Shown here piece by piece: positions 27,475 to 35,337 of a stretch of 64,000 bases of DNA. A model generated the notes under the pieces. That model searched no databases, was not told where the DNA came from, and worked only from the letters and a program-made list of their open reading frames with translations. Source of the DNA: Acetobacter okinawensis JCM 25146. GTDB taxonomy: Bacteria; Pseudomonadota; Alphaproteobacteria; Acetobacterales; Acetobacteraceae. A program made the position numbers and the translations under genes. Location of the stretch: positions 1 to 64,000 of the forward strand of contig NZ_BAJU01000003.1 in the NCBI RefSeq assembly GCF_000613865.1, written 5' to 3'. Each line of letters begins with the position of its first letter. Position 1 is the stretch's first letter.

Positions 27475-27837
27475 ATGGTAGACGTAGTAGATCCGAGGAC
27501 CCGATCACGGATGATGGCGGGCATTCGCGGCAAGGATACGAGGCCCGAGCGGTTGCTCCGGCAAAAGCTCCATGCAGCTGGCATCCGCTACCGGCTGCAT
27601 GCGCCCGATCTGCCCGGCAAGCCCGATCTTGTCTTCCCCCGGTTCAAGGCGGTTGCCTTCGTCCACGGCTGCTTCTGGCATCGCCACAAGGACTGTCACT
27701 GGTGTAGCACTCCTTCGTCCAACACGGACTTCTGGAGTGCAAAGTTCGAACGCAACGTCGTGCGCGACAGGGACGCGGACCGCTTAACTTTGCTCAAACT
27801 CGCTCTCCGGCGAACGCAAGCCAAGCGTCTGTTGTGA
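27475..27837 (+). CDS. vsr: Vsr-type very-short-patch repair endonuclease, atypical C-terminus
   Basis: 120 residues. VDPRTRSRMMAGIRGKDTRP begins the family core, followed by AAGIRYRLHAPDLPGKPDLV (catalytic Asp in GKPDLVF) and AFVHGCFWHRHKDCHWC (zinc and active-site His). FWSAKFERNVVRDRDADRL follows, but the usual ending G-W-R-x-x-x-VWEC is absent and the protein stops about 20-30 residues early, so one zinc-ligand Cys is lacking. Vsr proteins correct T:G mismatches made when 5-methylcytosine deaminates, so pairing with the divergent C5 methylase makes sense. It may be truncated at the island edge. Confidence 0.82.
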   Translation: MVDVVDPRTRSRMMAGIRGKDTRPERLLRQKLHAAGIRYRLHAPDLPGKPDLVFPRFKAVAFVHGCFWHRHKDCHWCSTPSSNTDFWSAKFERNVVRDRDADRLTLLKLALRRTQAKRLL

Positions 27838-27908
27838 GGAAAGGCGTTATTTGATTGATATTAATAAATTATATCGCTGCCTGAAGTGAATATGGGTATC
27901 GGTGCTTG

Positions 27909-27924
27909 CGTGCCCCCGCAACCA
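27909..27924 (+). repeat. 16-nt direct repeat, copy 1 (second copy at 34517-34532)
   Basis: CGTGCCCCCGCAACCA here and CGTGTCCCCGCAACCA at 34517-34532 differ at one base, in the same orientation. A shorter relative (TGCCCCGCAAC) lies at 16063-16073, left of the defence island. The placement around mobile segments suggests attachment-site cores. Confidence 0.5.
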
Positions 27925-27953
27925 TCTGAATTTCCAAATAAAATCAGGTCGTT

Positions 27954-27978
27954 AGCCCGCTCACAGAGCGGGCTTTCT
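27954..27978 (+). terminator. Rho-independent terminator
   Basis: AGCCCGCTC (27954-27962), loop ACA, GAGCGGGCT (27966-27974), then TTTCT: a perfect 9-bp GC-rich stem with a short U-run. It would end transcripts coming from the vsr side. Confidence 0.75.
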
Positions 27979-28163
27979 GCGTTCCAACACACCAACTGGA
28001 ATCATATAGGAATCATCCGGAAGCGAATTCACGCGTAGTTCCGGGACGCGCCGAGTGCGCAGCTAGAGGGCCGGGAAGGGTAAGAATCGGCTTGAGCCGC
28101 ACAGCACAGAGCCGATCCGCGAACCTTCTCCTTGCCTTCCCTGGCGTCCTCACGTAGCTACCA

Positions 28164-28182
28164 AATAAGAATGGTTCTTAAT
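28164..28182 (+). promoter_or_regulatory. Fur-box-like palindrome upstream of fecI remnant
   Basis: AATAAGAATGGTTCTTAAT is a near-perfect inverted repeat close to the Fur consensus core (TGAGAATNATTCTCA-like). It lies about 75 bp before an ECF sigma factor fragment of the FecI type, genes normally repressed by iron-loaded Fur. Confidence 0.5.
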
Positions 28183-28257
28183 GTGGTGAAATGCTGAACG
28201 GTTGAAGGAGTCGAATATCCTCTGCCAGCCTGTTCACGGAGTGAGAGATCGACGCCA

Positions 28258-28515
28258 GTGTCGCATGCAGAGACGATCGAGATGGCCTATCAGAACAGCC
28301 GGTCTGAACTGCTGAAATATGCCACGGCCATTACAGGCGACCGTCAGCAGGCAGAAGACATCCTTCAGGACGAATGGCTTCGCTGTACAGCGGCTGCGGT
28401 TTCAGAACAGATCAGGGAGCCAATCCGTTTTCTGTTCCGGGTCGTTCGGAACCTTGCACTCGATTACCGACGGCGGCGCACATACGAAAAACGCTATATC
28501 AATGTCGAGGTTGAT
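28258..28515 (+). pseudogene. FecI-type ECF sigma factor, N-terminal fragment
   Basis: From a GTG the frame reads EMAYQNSRSELLKYATAITG, then DRQQAEDILQDEWLRCTAAA and LFRVVRNLALDYRRRRTYEK. This is sigma region 2 of FecI-like factors, including the core-binding and -10 recognition helices. After about residue 86 the frame runs into unrelated sequence, which in another frame is the tail of an MFS transporter. Region 4, needed for -35 binding, is absent, so this is a deletion remnant. Confidence 0.8.
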
Positions 28516-28846
28516 GATCGTAGCACTCGCTGCGTGGGGCGGTTCCGGAGGGTTATGGGGACTGGTTGTTCCGCTTTTCATCTTTGCCTCGGCGACCGGT
28601 TTTATTGTTGCCAATTCGATTGCTGGCGCTCTTAATGTTTCTCCCGCACGATCAGGTTCGGTTTCAGCATTTGTGGGGGCGGCGCAATATGGGAGCGGCA
28701 TACTTGGCTCCGGTCTGATCGGTGTATTTGCGGATGGCACACCATGGCCTATGGGCTGGGTGGTTGCATTAACAGGAGTTGGTAGTTTTCTGTGCACGCT
28801 TGCGTTGCTTTTCCATCATGGCGGAAGCAACAAAGAAAAGACCTGA
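28511..28846 (+). pseudogene. MFS (Bcr/CflA-like) transporter, C-terminal fragment
   Basis: The frame reads RLMIVALAAWGGSGGLWGLV, followed by VPLFIFASATGFIVANSIAG, GSVSAFVGAAQYGSGILGSG and a last helix VVALTGVGSFLCTLALLFHH. The helix-9 to helix-12 pattern with GSVSAFVGAAQYG resembles Bcr/CflA drug exporters. It has no start or promoter of its own and is joined out of frame to the sigma fragment, so a deletion fused two unrelated genes. Confidence 0.75.
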
Positions 28847-28929
28847 CTGCAGGTATTCAGGACGGATAGAATAGAAAGACTGGTCCAAAATTCTTTTTTC
28901 ACATCACATCCGCCCGAATGGCATTGAGA

Positions 28930-29229
28930 TCAGAGCGCGGTGCCACGCAGAATGATCGGCACGATTGTCGTGAAATTCTTTACATCGTTCATGACAGCCG
29001 GTGTATGCGGAGACGCAAGAGCGGCCTGAAGCGCGCTTTCTCCTTCAAAAACACATTCGCAGATCGCATGATTGCCATTTGGCGCCGGACTTGGAAAAAA
29101 CGCTGTCGCCGAGATCAGGCCCAATGGTTTCCACACGCTGTTTACCAGCGGAATGTGATGGGTCGTGTAATAGTCATGATCGAACGAGGCATCAGCGCTC
29201 GCAGGGTAGGTCACGAAGAGTGTTATCAT
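28930..29229 (-). CDS. EthD-family small protein
   Basis: 99 residues from the ATG at 29229, starting MITLFVTYPASADASFDHDY and continuing YTTHHIPLVNSVWKPLGL. The F-x-x-x-Y-x-x-x-H-x-P-L pattern and ferredoxin-like length are those of the EthD (ethyl tert-butyl ether degradation-associated) dimeric alpha-beta barrel family. Its biochemical role is generally unclear. It is co-oriented with the downstream-numbered cupin gene 165 bp away, probably one unit controlled by the LysR gene at 29913. Confidence 0.78.
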   Translation of the reverse strand: MITLFVTYPASADASFDHDYYTTHHIPLVNSVWKPLGLISATAFFPSPAPNGNHAICECVFEGESALQAALASPHTPAVMNDVKNFTTIVPIILRGTAL

Positions 29230-29393
29230 GTCCAGTTCTCTCTTTCCCACTCGCGGGATAGGCATTTTTGTTTGTTAACTCATCATTGTGCCATAAAAAT
29301 ATGTGCTTACAAGAGACCCGTTGCGCAACTGTCCCACTCCCCAATATAATTTTCTGATTGTATTACAGGTCGAGCTTTTATGCCTTTAGGACT

Positions 29394-29783
29394 TCAGCGA
29401 CGATACTGTTCGTTGCTGACATGCTCCATCCACTCCGCAGCTTTACCGTCTTTCGATTCAGTGATGGCGATATGGGTCATCGCGCATTCTGGCGACGCAC
29501 CATGCCAATGCTTCTCCTCTGGTTCAAACCAGACGATATCGCCGGGGCGCACATCTTCGATTGGTCCGCCCTCACGCTGAACCCAGCCGAAGCCTTCAGT
29601 GATGAGGAGAGTCTGGCCGAGCGGGTGTGTGTGCCAGGCCGTGCGTGCACCCGGTTCAAAAGTGACGGTCGCGCAGGCAAGCGCACCACTACCAGCAAAG
29701 GGCGCATCGACCCGGACAGTGCCGGTAAACCATTCGGCCGATCCTTTAACGGAGGGTTTGAAACCAGGACGACGGATATCCAT
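29394..29783 (-). CDS. Cupin-domain protein
   Basis: 129 residues. Cupin motif 1 is visible in [20 protein letters not shown] (His, His, Gln and Glu metal ligands) and motif 2 in [20 protein letters not shown]. The layout ([13 protein letters not shown], then KHWHGA, then MTHIAI) matches the carboxymuconolactone-decarboxylase-associated cupins, some of which act as Mn-dependent hydroxynitrile lyases; the specific activity here is unknown. It is divergent from the LysR gene at 29913, which probably regulates it. Confidence 0.82.
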   Translation of the reverse strand: MDIRRPGFKPSVKGSAEWFTGTVRVDAPFAGSGALACATVTFEPGARTAWHTHPLGQTLLITEGFGWVQREGGPIEDVRPGDIVWFEPEEKHWHGASPECAMTHIAITESKDGKAAEWMEHVSNEQYRR

Positions 29784-29912
29784 ACATAGTCTCCTTCAAA
29801 GAGTGCCTAACGGGCAAAACACCACCCAACAGCTTCATCAGACATCAAAGCATGAGGTCATTTCCATGATTAGATGCTATGATCAGCTTGATCTTATGCT
29901 TGGAGTTCATAA

Positions 29913-30806
29913 ATGCGCCGCGAGGAACTAGTCGATCTCAATGCGTTCATGGTGGTCGCGGAAGAACAGAGCTTTACACGGGCAGCTGCGAAACTTGGTA
30001 CGTCCCAATCCACGTTGAGCCATACGATCCGTCGATTGGAAACTCGTCTGAATGTCAGGCTTCTTACACGCACGACCCGCCGGGTCGCCCCGACGGAAGC
30101 GGGCGAACGTCTGTTAACAACACTTGTTCCAGCGCTCGACACAATCAGCAGTGAAATTGCTTCCCTCAGCGAACTTTCTGAGAGACCGTCAGGCACAGTC
30201 CGGATTACGACTTCCGAACATGCCGCCAATACGCTGCTGTGGCCGGCACTTGCTAAGATTCTGCCCAATTATCCGGATTTGCATGTTGAACTGGCGATTG
30301 ATGCCAGTCTAACCGATATTGTTGCCGAACGTTTTGATGCCGGAGTACGCCTTGAGGAAACAATTGCCCGCGACATGATTGCGGTTCCTATCGGACCTCC
30401 TTTGCGTATGGCCGTTGTCGGAGCACCGTCCTATTTTGAACGGCATCCTATCCCCCAAAAGCCACAGGACTTATCCCATCATACCTGTATCAATCTGCGT
30501 CTTCCGACCTCTGGCGGTGTTTATGCATGGGAGCTGGAAAAGGGGAAACGGGCGCTGCGCGTGCGTGTGGATGGGCAACTAACGTTCAATAATGTGCCAA
30601 TGATCCGTCAGGCGGCGCTGGATGGTTTTGGTTTGGCCTGTGTTATGGAAGACCAGATGGCGGCATATCTGGAGGATGGGCGTTTGATACGTGTCTTGGA
30701 AGACTGGTGCCCGGCTTTTCCCGGATATCATCTCTATTATCCAAGCCGCCGGCAATCGTCTGCGGCCTTCCGTTTGATTGTGGAAGCTCTACGCTACAGG
30801 AAATAA
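29913..30806 (+). CDS. LysR-family transcriptional regulator
   Basis: 297 residues, full length. N-terminal HTH: LVDLNAFMVVAEEQSFTRAA, AKLGTSQSTLSHTIRRLETR, then LLTRTTRRVAPTEAGERLL. The effector domain follows from about residue 90. It is the common LysR type beside cupin, SDR and carboxymuconolactone-decarboxylase genes. It is divergent from the cupin gene across 129 bp, where ATCAGCTTGAT (29881-29891) is a possible operator. Confidence 0.92.
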   Translation: MRREELVDLNAFMVVAEEQSFTRAAAKLGTSQSTLSHTIRRLETRLNVRLLTRTTRRVAPTEAGERLLTTLVPALDTISSEIASLSELSERPSGTVRITTSEHAANTLLWPALAKILPNYPDLHVELAIDASLTDIVAERFDAGVRLEETIARDMIAVPIGPPLRMAVVGAPSYFERHPIPQKPQDLSHHTCINLRLPTSGGVYAWELEKGKRALRVRVDGQLTFNNVPMIRQAALDGFGLACVMEDQMAAYLEDGRLIRVLEDWCPAFPGYHLYYPSRRQSSAAFRLIVEALRYRK

Positions 30807-30816
30807 AAAACCTTAT

Positions 30817-31535
30817 TCAAGGAATTGTTTTTTCTATTTTATATCTCAACCACAGAACACCGTTATCGCGCTTTTCAACATCTAGAAGCTTAATGCCTGC
30901 CCACGAGCTGGCTCATTGTCTGTTGCACAAACCCAGTCGAAGCTACTGGCAATTCCTGATACACCATCGATCCCTGGATAAATCATTAAACTTATCTCGT
31001 TAATGACTCCTGCTTGCAGGAAGGCGCCATTAATCAAGCCCCCACCTTCAAGTAGCAGTTTACGACGTCTAAATGTATTTCCTAGAACTGCAACAGCTTG
31101 TTGAATGTTACGTCCATCTGGCCCAGCAAAACAATAAGAGATACCATTGTCGCGTAATGTTTGCAGGTAATCGTCAGCAACATTATCTGCAAGGACTGCA
31201 ACAATACCGTCTCCTTCAATATCAGAACGTTCATATTGCAACTTGCCGTGCGGGTCCATAAAGATCGCTAGGCGTTCGGTCAGGTTTTGCGCCACATAAG
31301 GTTCTCGTGGAAACTGGTTGTTGGTGCCTTTCCGGGGCTCGGTCGTGTTTACAAAATGTTCAGAGGCAGTTGCTCGTCCGATAATCCAACCATCGGCATC
31401 GTATGTCTTTTCAACATCATAATACTGGTTGACGAGACTGTCTCGATTCACCCCATCAACGGGAAGGGTCCAACGATCAGGCACAATGCGGCCATCAATT
31501 GAGCTGATCATATGGCAGATAATGAAGGGCTGCAT
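30817..31535 (-). CDS. RibD C-terminal (dihydrofolate-reductase-like) protein, frameshifted
   Basis: The main frame gives 217 residues: MQPFIICHMISSIDGRIVPD at the start, GWIIGRATASEHF, and LLLEGGGLINGAFLQAGVIN, which is the GGG-x-x-NG-x-F-L signature of RibD_C reductases. The expected ending KLLDVEKRDNGVLWLRYKIE appears one frame over after a missing A near 30888 (TTAAGC for TTAAAGC), extending the gene to the TGA at 30817. It is probably an NADPH-dependent reductase; riboflavin synthesis itself is not implied by the context. Confidence 0.8.
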
Positions 31536-31540
31536 AATAC

Positions 31541-31708
31541 TCAGTAGTCCTGTCTGGTCGGACGAAGATTATAGAGTTTAACGTCCTGACGCAGTCCTTT
31601 GGAGATGACCCGAACGGTTGTCTTGGTCGCGGAGCAAGCAGTGGCCTCATCAAGTCCGCTGCGGGTACCCGTGACAACGACGATTGTCCCCTGAACATTT
31701 TGCGTCAT
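31541..31708 (-). pseudogene. Short-chain dehydrogenase with internal deletion (remnant 1)
   Basis: The frame opens MTQNVQGTIVVVTGTRSGLD, the Rossmann start of an SDR, and after EATA jumps directly to CSATKTTVRVISKGLRQDVK, the segment around the catalytic Y-x-x-x-K where Cys now stands for Tyr. About 120 residues in between are missing without a frame change, and the C-terminus is cut. It cannot be an active enzyme. Confidence 0.75.
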
Positions 31709-31712
31709 GAAT

Positions 31713-32039
31713 TCAGCCTTTCTGTTCGTCAAAAACGCCGCGCGCGATGGTTAGAGCGGTGGATGCCGTGGGCCACCCGGAATAGAAGGCAAGATGTGTG
31801 ATAATCTCGATGATCTCCGCTTCGGTGACGCCGGTGGCGAGCGCCTTACGGATATGAAAACCCAATTCGTTGGTGCGATAAAGCGAGATCAGGCTGCTGA
31901 CTGTCACAATACAGCGCTCACGTGGGGTAAGACCTGGCCGTTCCCAGACATCACCGAACAAGACATGATCTGTGTAGTCGGCAAGGCCGGGAGCGATATC
32001 ACCGAAAGCCTTACGGGCGGGTGAAGGAGTATCGGGCAT
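31713..32039 (-). CDS. Carboxymuconolactone-decarboxylase-family protein
   Basis: 108 residues. VWERPGLTPRERCIVTVSSL and NELGFHIRKALATGVTEAEI, then EIITHLAFYSGWPTASTAL give the CMD signature (E-R-x-I-V-T, H...G-x-x-x-x-E-I, GWP). The CxxC of peroxidase-type AhpD proteins is absent, so a gamma-carboxymuconolactone-decarboxylase-like or unknown role is more likely. It sits between two gutted SDR genes, apparently the intact survivor of a shrunken operon. Confidence 0.85.
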   Translation of the reverse strand: MPDTPSPARKAFGDIAPGLADYTDHVLFGDVWERPGLTPRERCIVTVSSLISLYRTNELGFHIRKALATGVTEAEIIEIITHLAFYSGWPTASTALTIARGVFDEQKG

Positions 32040-32079
32040 GTGTCGAACTTTCTACATGTTGGTTATTGCAACGGTTGAT

Positions 32080-32325
32080 TTACTGAGCGTAGTAGCTACC
32101 ATCGACAAAAAGTGCTTGTCCGAGCGTCAGGCTGGCACTTGAATTGCAAAACCAGATTACACGTCGGCAATTTCCTCGGGGCTACCTAAACGTCTGATTG
32201 GCTGCATTGACATCTGCCAGCATTACTGACGCGCCTGCACGGGCAAAGGTCTGTGCAGGTGCCAGCCCCATTCCTGCACAGGCGCCGGTTACGAAGGCGA
32301 TCTTGCCGGAAAATGTTTCTGTCAC
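32080..32325 (-). pseudogene. Short-chain dehydrogenase with internal deletion (remnant 2)
   Basis: From a GTG the minus strand reads TETFSGKIAFVTGACAGMGL, then AQTFARAGASVMLADVNAA and meets a stop. After a short unreadable join the other end, ASLTLGQALFVDGSYYAQ, is the typical SDR C-terminus (G-x-x-L-x-VDGG). The central catalytic part is missing. This is a second SDR reduced to its two ends. Confidence 0.7.
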
Positions 32326-32507
32326 ACCCTCGTCCTTGTTTCGAGCTGCTGAGCGTGAGATTTAAAAGCTGATCTACTTCAATGATTAGTCAATATATTT
32401 CGCATGAAGCTATCTCTCAAATTCATAAATGAAATGACAAATTTTCATGTGGTCGTTGAAGTTTTTGCGTTAGGGTAACGAATTTGTTTCTGCTTGCAGG
32501 GCGTCTT

Positions 32508-33713
32508 CTAGCGAGAAGGTGGCCGGTTATGCTGGGGCAAGAAACGCAACCAGAACCATCCGATCAGGGCAGACAGAATAGAGCCGACAAAAATGCCCAT
32601 CTTGGCTGGGGTCACAAGGTCTGATCCGGCAAATGCTAGGTTCGCTATAAACAGGCTGATCGTGAAGCCAACGCCGCACAGCAGCGAAAGACCGAACAAC
32701 ATTCTCATTGGGGTTTCACCTGGAAGCGTCGCGATCTTTAACCGGGCCGAAAGCAGCGTCGCGCCAAAGACACCGACTGGCTTGCCAATAATCAGTCCCA
32801 ATATGATCCCTAACGGAACAGCCTCCAGCATCATGCTCGGATAAATACCCACCAGTGATACGCCCACATTCATGAAACCGAAAAGCGGCAGGATCACCCA
32901 CGTGACAAGGGGGGCCAGCACGGAGCTGGTTCTATCAAGAGGCGTAACCTGTCTTACGTCTTTTTCGGATGTTGTTGCCGGCAGACAAAGCCCTGTTATC
33001 ACCCCAGCAAGAGTTGGATGCAGCCCAGAGTCCAGCAGTGCTATCCACAGCGCGACGCCGCCGATAGCATAAGTCCATAACGTCCTGATCCCAGTCCTGT
33101 TCGCACCGATCAATGATGCCGTGACAAGTGTGGCGGCCACCAAAGCGGGCCAGTACAGAGCACTCCCGTAAAACAGGGCGATCACCACGATACCCAGCAC
33201 ATCATCGAAAATAGCCAACGCCATCAGCCAGGCTCTGGCTCCGGGCGAGACATGTCGTCCAAGAGCAAGAATGATAGGCAATGTGAATGCAGCATCCGTG
33301 GCAACAGGAATGGCCCATCCGCGCGTCGCTTCCGGATGCCCGTATACCACCAGGAGATACGTCAGGGCGGGCACAACCATTCCGCCTAGTGCTCCGACAA
33401 GCGGCAGGGCCACGCGACGTAGTGACGAGAGGTGGCCGGAGACGATTTCCTTCTTGATTTCGAGAATGACCACCAGAAAAAACAGGGTCATAAGCCCGTC
33501 TGAAACCCATGCCTCTATGTTTTCCGGCCCATGCGAGCCTAGAAGAGAAAGCTTCATGGGTGTCGTTATCAGGGATGTATACCCCAATGCCCACGACGAA
33601 TTTGCCAACATAAGGCCCGCAATAGATGCGAGCAGGAGAACAGACGCTCCGCCTGCGGGAGAGATAAGGAAACGTCGAATATGGGCAGAAAACGCGAAAA
33701 AGGCTTCAGTCAT
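32508..33713 (-). CDS. nhaA: Na+/H+ antiporter NhaA
   Basis: 401 residues, full length for NhaA (E. coli 388), with about 12 membrane segments. Conserved blocks include FFLVVILEIKKEIVSGHLSS, PVATDAAFTLPIILALG and ALAIFDDVLGIVVIALFY. The ion-binding Asp pair is seen in LAIFDDVLG, and the Asp-rich TDAAF loop is present. It exchanges cytoplasmic Na+ for H+ in salt or alkaline stress. It appears monocistronic, bounded by debris and a VOC gene. Confidence 0.95.
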   Translation of the reverse strand: MTEAFFAFSAHIRRFLISPAGGASVLLLASIAGLMLANSSWALGYTSLITTPMKLSLLGSHGPENIEAWVSDGLMTLFFLVVILEIKKEIVSGHLSSLRRVALPLVGALGGMVVPALTYLLVVYGHPEATRGWAIPVATDAAFTLPIILALGRHVSPGARAWLMALAIFDDVLGIVVIALFYGSALYWPALVAATLVTASLIGANRTGIRTLWTYAIGGVALWIALLDSGLHPTLAGVITGLCLPATTSEKDVRQVTPLDRTSSVLAPLVTWVILPLFGFMNVGVSLVGIYPSMMLEAVPLGIILGLIIGKPVGVFGATLLSARLKIATLPGETPMRMLFGLSLLCGVGFTISLFIANLAFAGSDLVTPAKMGIFVGSILSALIGWFWLRFLPQHNRPPSR

Positions 33714-33879
33714 GACTGTTTATTGGACACGGCAGGATCCCTGACAAGTTAAAAATCTGGGTTATCTTGTCATAATCTTCCTCTTCACGTGTTGGACGAA
33801 AGCCGTTACAGCCTGTCTAATCCCGCATCGTAGATCAGACAGGCTGTTCAGGTTGCTCAGCCGTTCATGCCGGGCATTA

Positions 33880-34284
33880 TTACGGGTTTCCTTGAAATGC
33901 TTCTACAGGCCGAACCGGAGTTAATGTCGTGATTTCGATGAAGTAGCCACCCTTCGCTTTAAAGTAGAAACACTACGCGCCGTGCGTGTCGCGTGGTGCC
34001 TGCACGTCCCAGCCATCCGCGCTTAGGCGCTTATAGAGAGCATCGACATCCTCGCGAGACTTTTGGATGAAACCAATGTGCAGGATGTCGAATTGCTTGG
34101 GATAATCGAAGCCGTCGAGCTTGTTGTCAAAATGGTTGACGATCAGCACAAGCCCATCGTTGTCTTGCATGATGGCCATCTTGCTCCCACGCACAACGAG
34201 GGTGTGCAGGCCGAAATACTGTTCGAACATTACGCGATCAGCCTCGGTATCGTGGCTGTAGAGATTGATATGGTTCAGCTTCAT
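33880..34284 (-). pseudogene. VOC-family (glyoxalase-fold) protein with premature amber stop
   Basis: From the ATG at 34284: MKLNHINLYSHDTEADRVMF, LVLIVNHFD and DILHIGFIQKSREDVDALYK form one VOC module. At 33973 a TAG interrupts RDTHGA, but the same frame continues CFYFKAKGGYFIEITTL to a TAA at 33880, which is the expected VOC ending with the metal-ligand Glu in FIEI. One substitution (for example TGG or TAC to TAG) explains it. Either a true nonsense mutation or a base error. Confidence 0.7.
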
Positions 34285-34747
34285 GACTGTGTCTTTCCGT
34301 TGGTGAAACGGACACGAGCCGGTCGCAACATGGACAACGACGACCGACCACAGACGAGGCCAATCCTCGTCGTGTCCGGCCATGGCCAAGAGCGGTCTTA
34401 CTCGCTCAAGCGTGACTGTCTCTGAAGAGACCACAGGTTGTCACCATACCTGCATCGCTGTCTTTTTAGGCAAAAACGACTTTGCTGATACCAACTGCAG
34501 CGGTCAAGTGGCATACCGTGTCCCCGCAACCACTTCTGTCATAACTAGCTCATCATCGACGTATGATTGTTCACTCGTCTGCTTCTGGCAGATGGGAGAT
34601 TGTTACTGCTTAACTGCCCCATGGTCTGCTTCTGTTCCCCTTGTCTGGATTGACGTTGTTCGCTACGGAAATGATAATTGGTCGCAATTAATGCCTGATG
34701 TATCAACGATCGGGGCTGACTGGCCAGTCAGGGGAACCACACGTGGG
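34285..34747. other. Intergenic region before the FecI gene
   Basis: No gene recognised; long open frames here are non-coding by appearance. It holds copy 2 of the 16-nt repeat (34517-34532) and an AT-rich stretch AATGATAATT (34667-34676) that could be part of a Fur-type site for the sigma factor downstream (weak). Confidence 0.45.
34517..34532 (+). repeat. 16-nt direct repeat, copy 2
   Basis: CGTGTCCCCGCAACCA, one mismatch from 27909-27924, same orientation. The two bracket the 6.6-kb segment with the FecI/MFS, SDR and nhaA genes. Confidence 0.5.
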
Positions 34748-35251
34748 ATGTCGAACAACGTATCCATACTGAACAAGGCTTTCGTGTCGGAGCGTAACGC
34801 TCTGGGACGCCTCTTTCAGAAGATGGGCACCAACGTCGCGCCTGACGATTTACTCCAAACCCTCTGGATTCGTATTCAGAGAGTCGCAGAAAATCCCCCG
34901 ATTCATAACGGCAAAGCGTATCTGTTTCGCCTCGCTTCTAATCTCGCAATAGATCAGGGCCGTGTCGATGCGCGCGTCCAGCGTTTGCAGGATGAAGCAC
35001 GGTCAATTCTCTATGGGGACGAAACCAATACGCTGGACGCGGAAAAGGCGTTTCTTGCGCGAGAGGAGCTTGAGCGCGTCATCGCCGTCGCCAAAAATCT
35101 GACTGAACCGACCCGCACCATCTTCTGGCTTAATCGTATCAAAGGGATGTCGATGGGCGATGTTGCCAGAATAATGGGCGTCTCACGGACGACCGCCGAT
35201 AAGCATCTGAAGCGCGCTATAGCTCAGCTTGGAGATGCGCGGGACGGCTGA
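34748..35251 (+). CDS. FecI-type ECF sigma factor
   Basis: 167 residues from the ATG at 34748, the usual FecI length; an in-frame ATG at 34691 is possible. Region 2: FVSERNALGRLFQKMGTNVA, DDLLQTLWIRIQRV and AYLFRLASNLAIDQGRVDAR. Region 4: LTEPTRTIFWLNRIKGMSMG and DVARIMGVSRTTADKHLKRA. It is followed by an anti-sigma/FecR gene and a TonB receptor with an STN signalling domain, so it should transcribe that receptor when its ligand binds at the cell surface. Confidence 0.9.
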   Translation: MSNNVSILNKAFVSERNALGRLFQKMGTNVAPDDLLQTLWIRIQRVAENPPIHNGKAYLFRLASNLAIDQGRVDARVQRLQDEARSILYGDETNTLDAEKAFLAREELERVIAVAKNLTEPTRTIFWLNRIKGMSMGDVARIMGVSRTTADKHLKRAIAQLGDARDG

Positions 35252-35337
35252 TATTTTCTGCACGAGGGGTGAGGGATACGGGTTCGAGAAACGTCTCTTT
35301 CTTGCCGGGCAGATAATCAACGGCTCTGAAAGCAGGC

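Larger units (their letters stand above)
27838..28257. other. Intergenic right edge of the defence island
   Basis: No protein gene recognised. It contains the repeat CGTGCCCCCGCAACCA (27909-27924), a strong terminator (27954-27978), a TTCCAAATAAAA stretch (27932-27943) that is also found at the very start of the window, and a Fur-box-like palindrome (28164-28182). Confidence 0.6.

Noticed and set aside
27909-27924. CCCCGCAACCA as the 3' end of a tRNA or tmRNA
   Set aside because: No T-arm or matching acceptor strand is visible upstream, and the spacing before the terminal CCA does not fit an acceptor stem plus discriminator.
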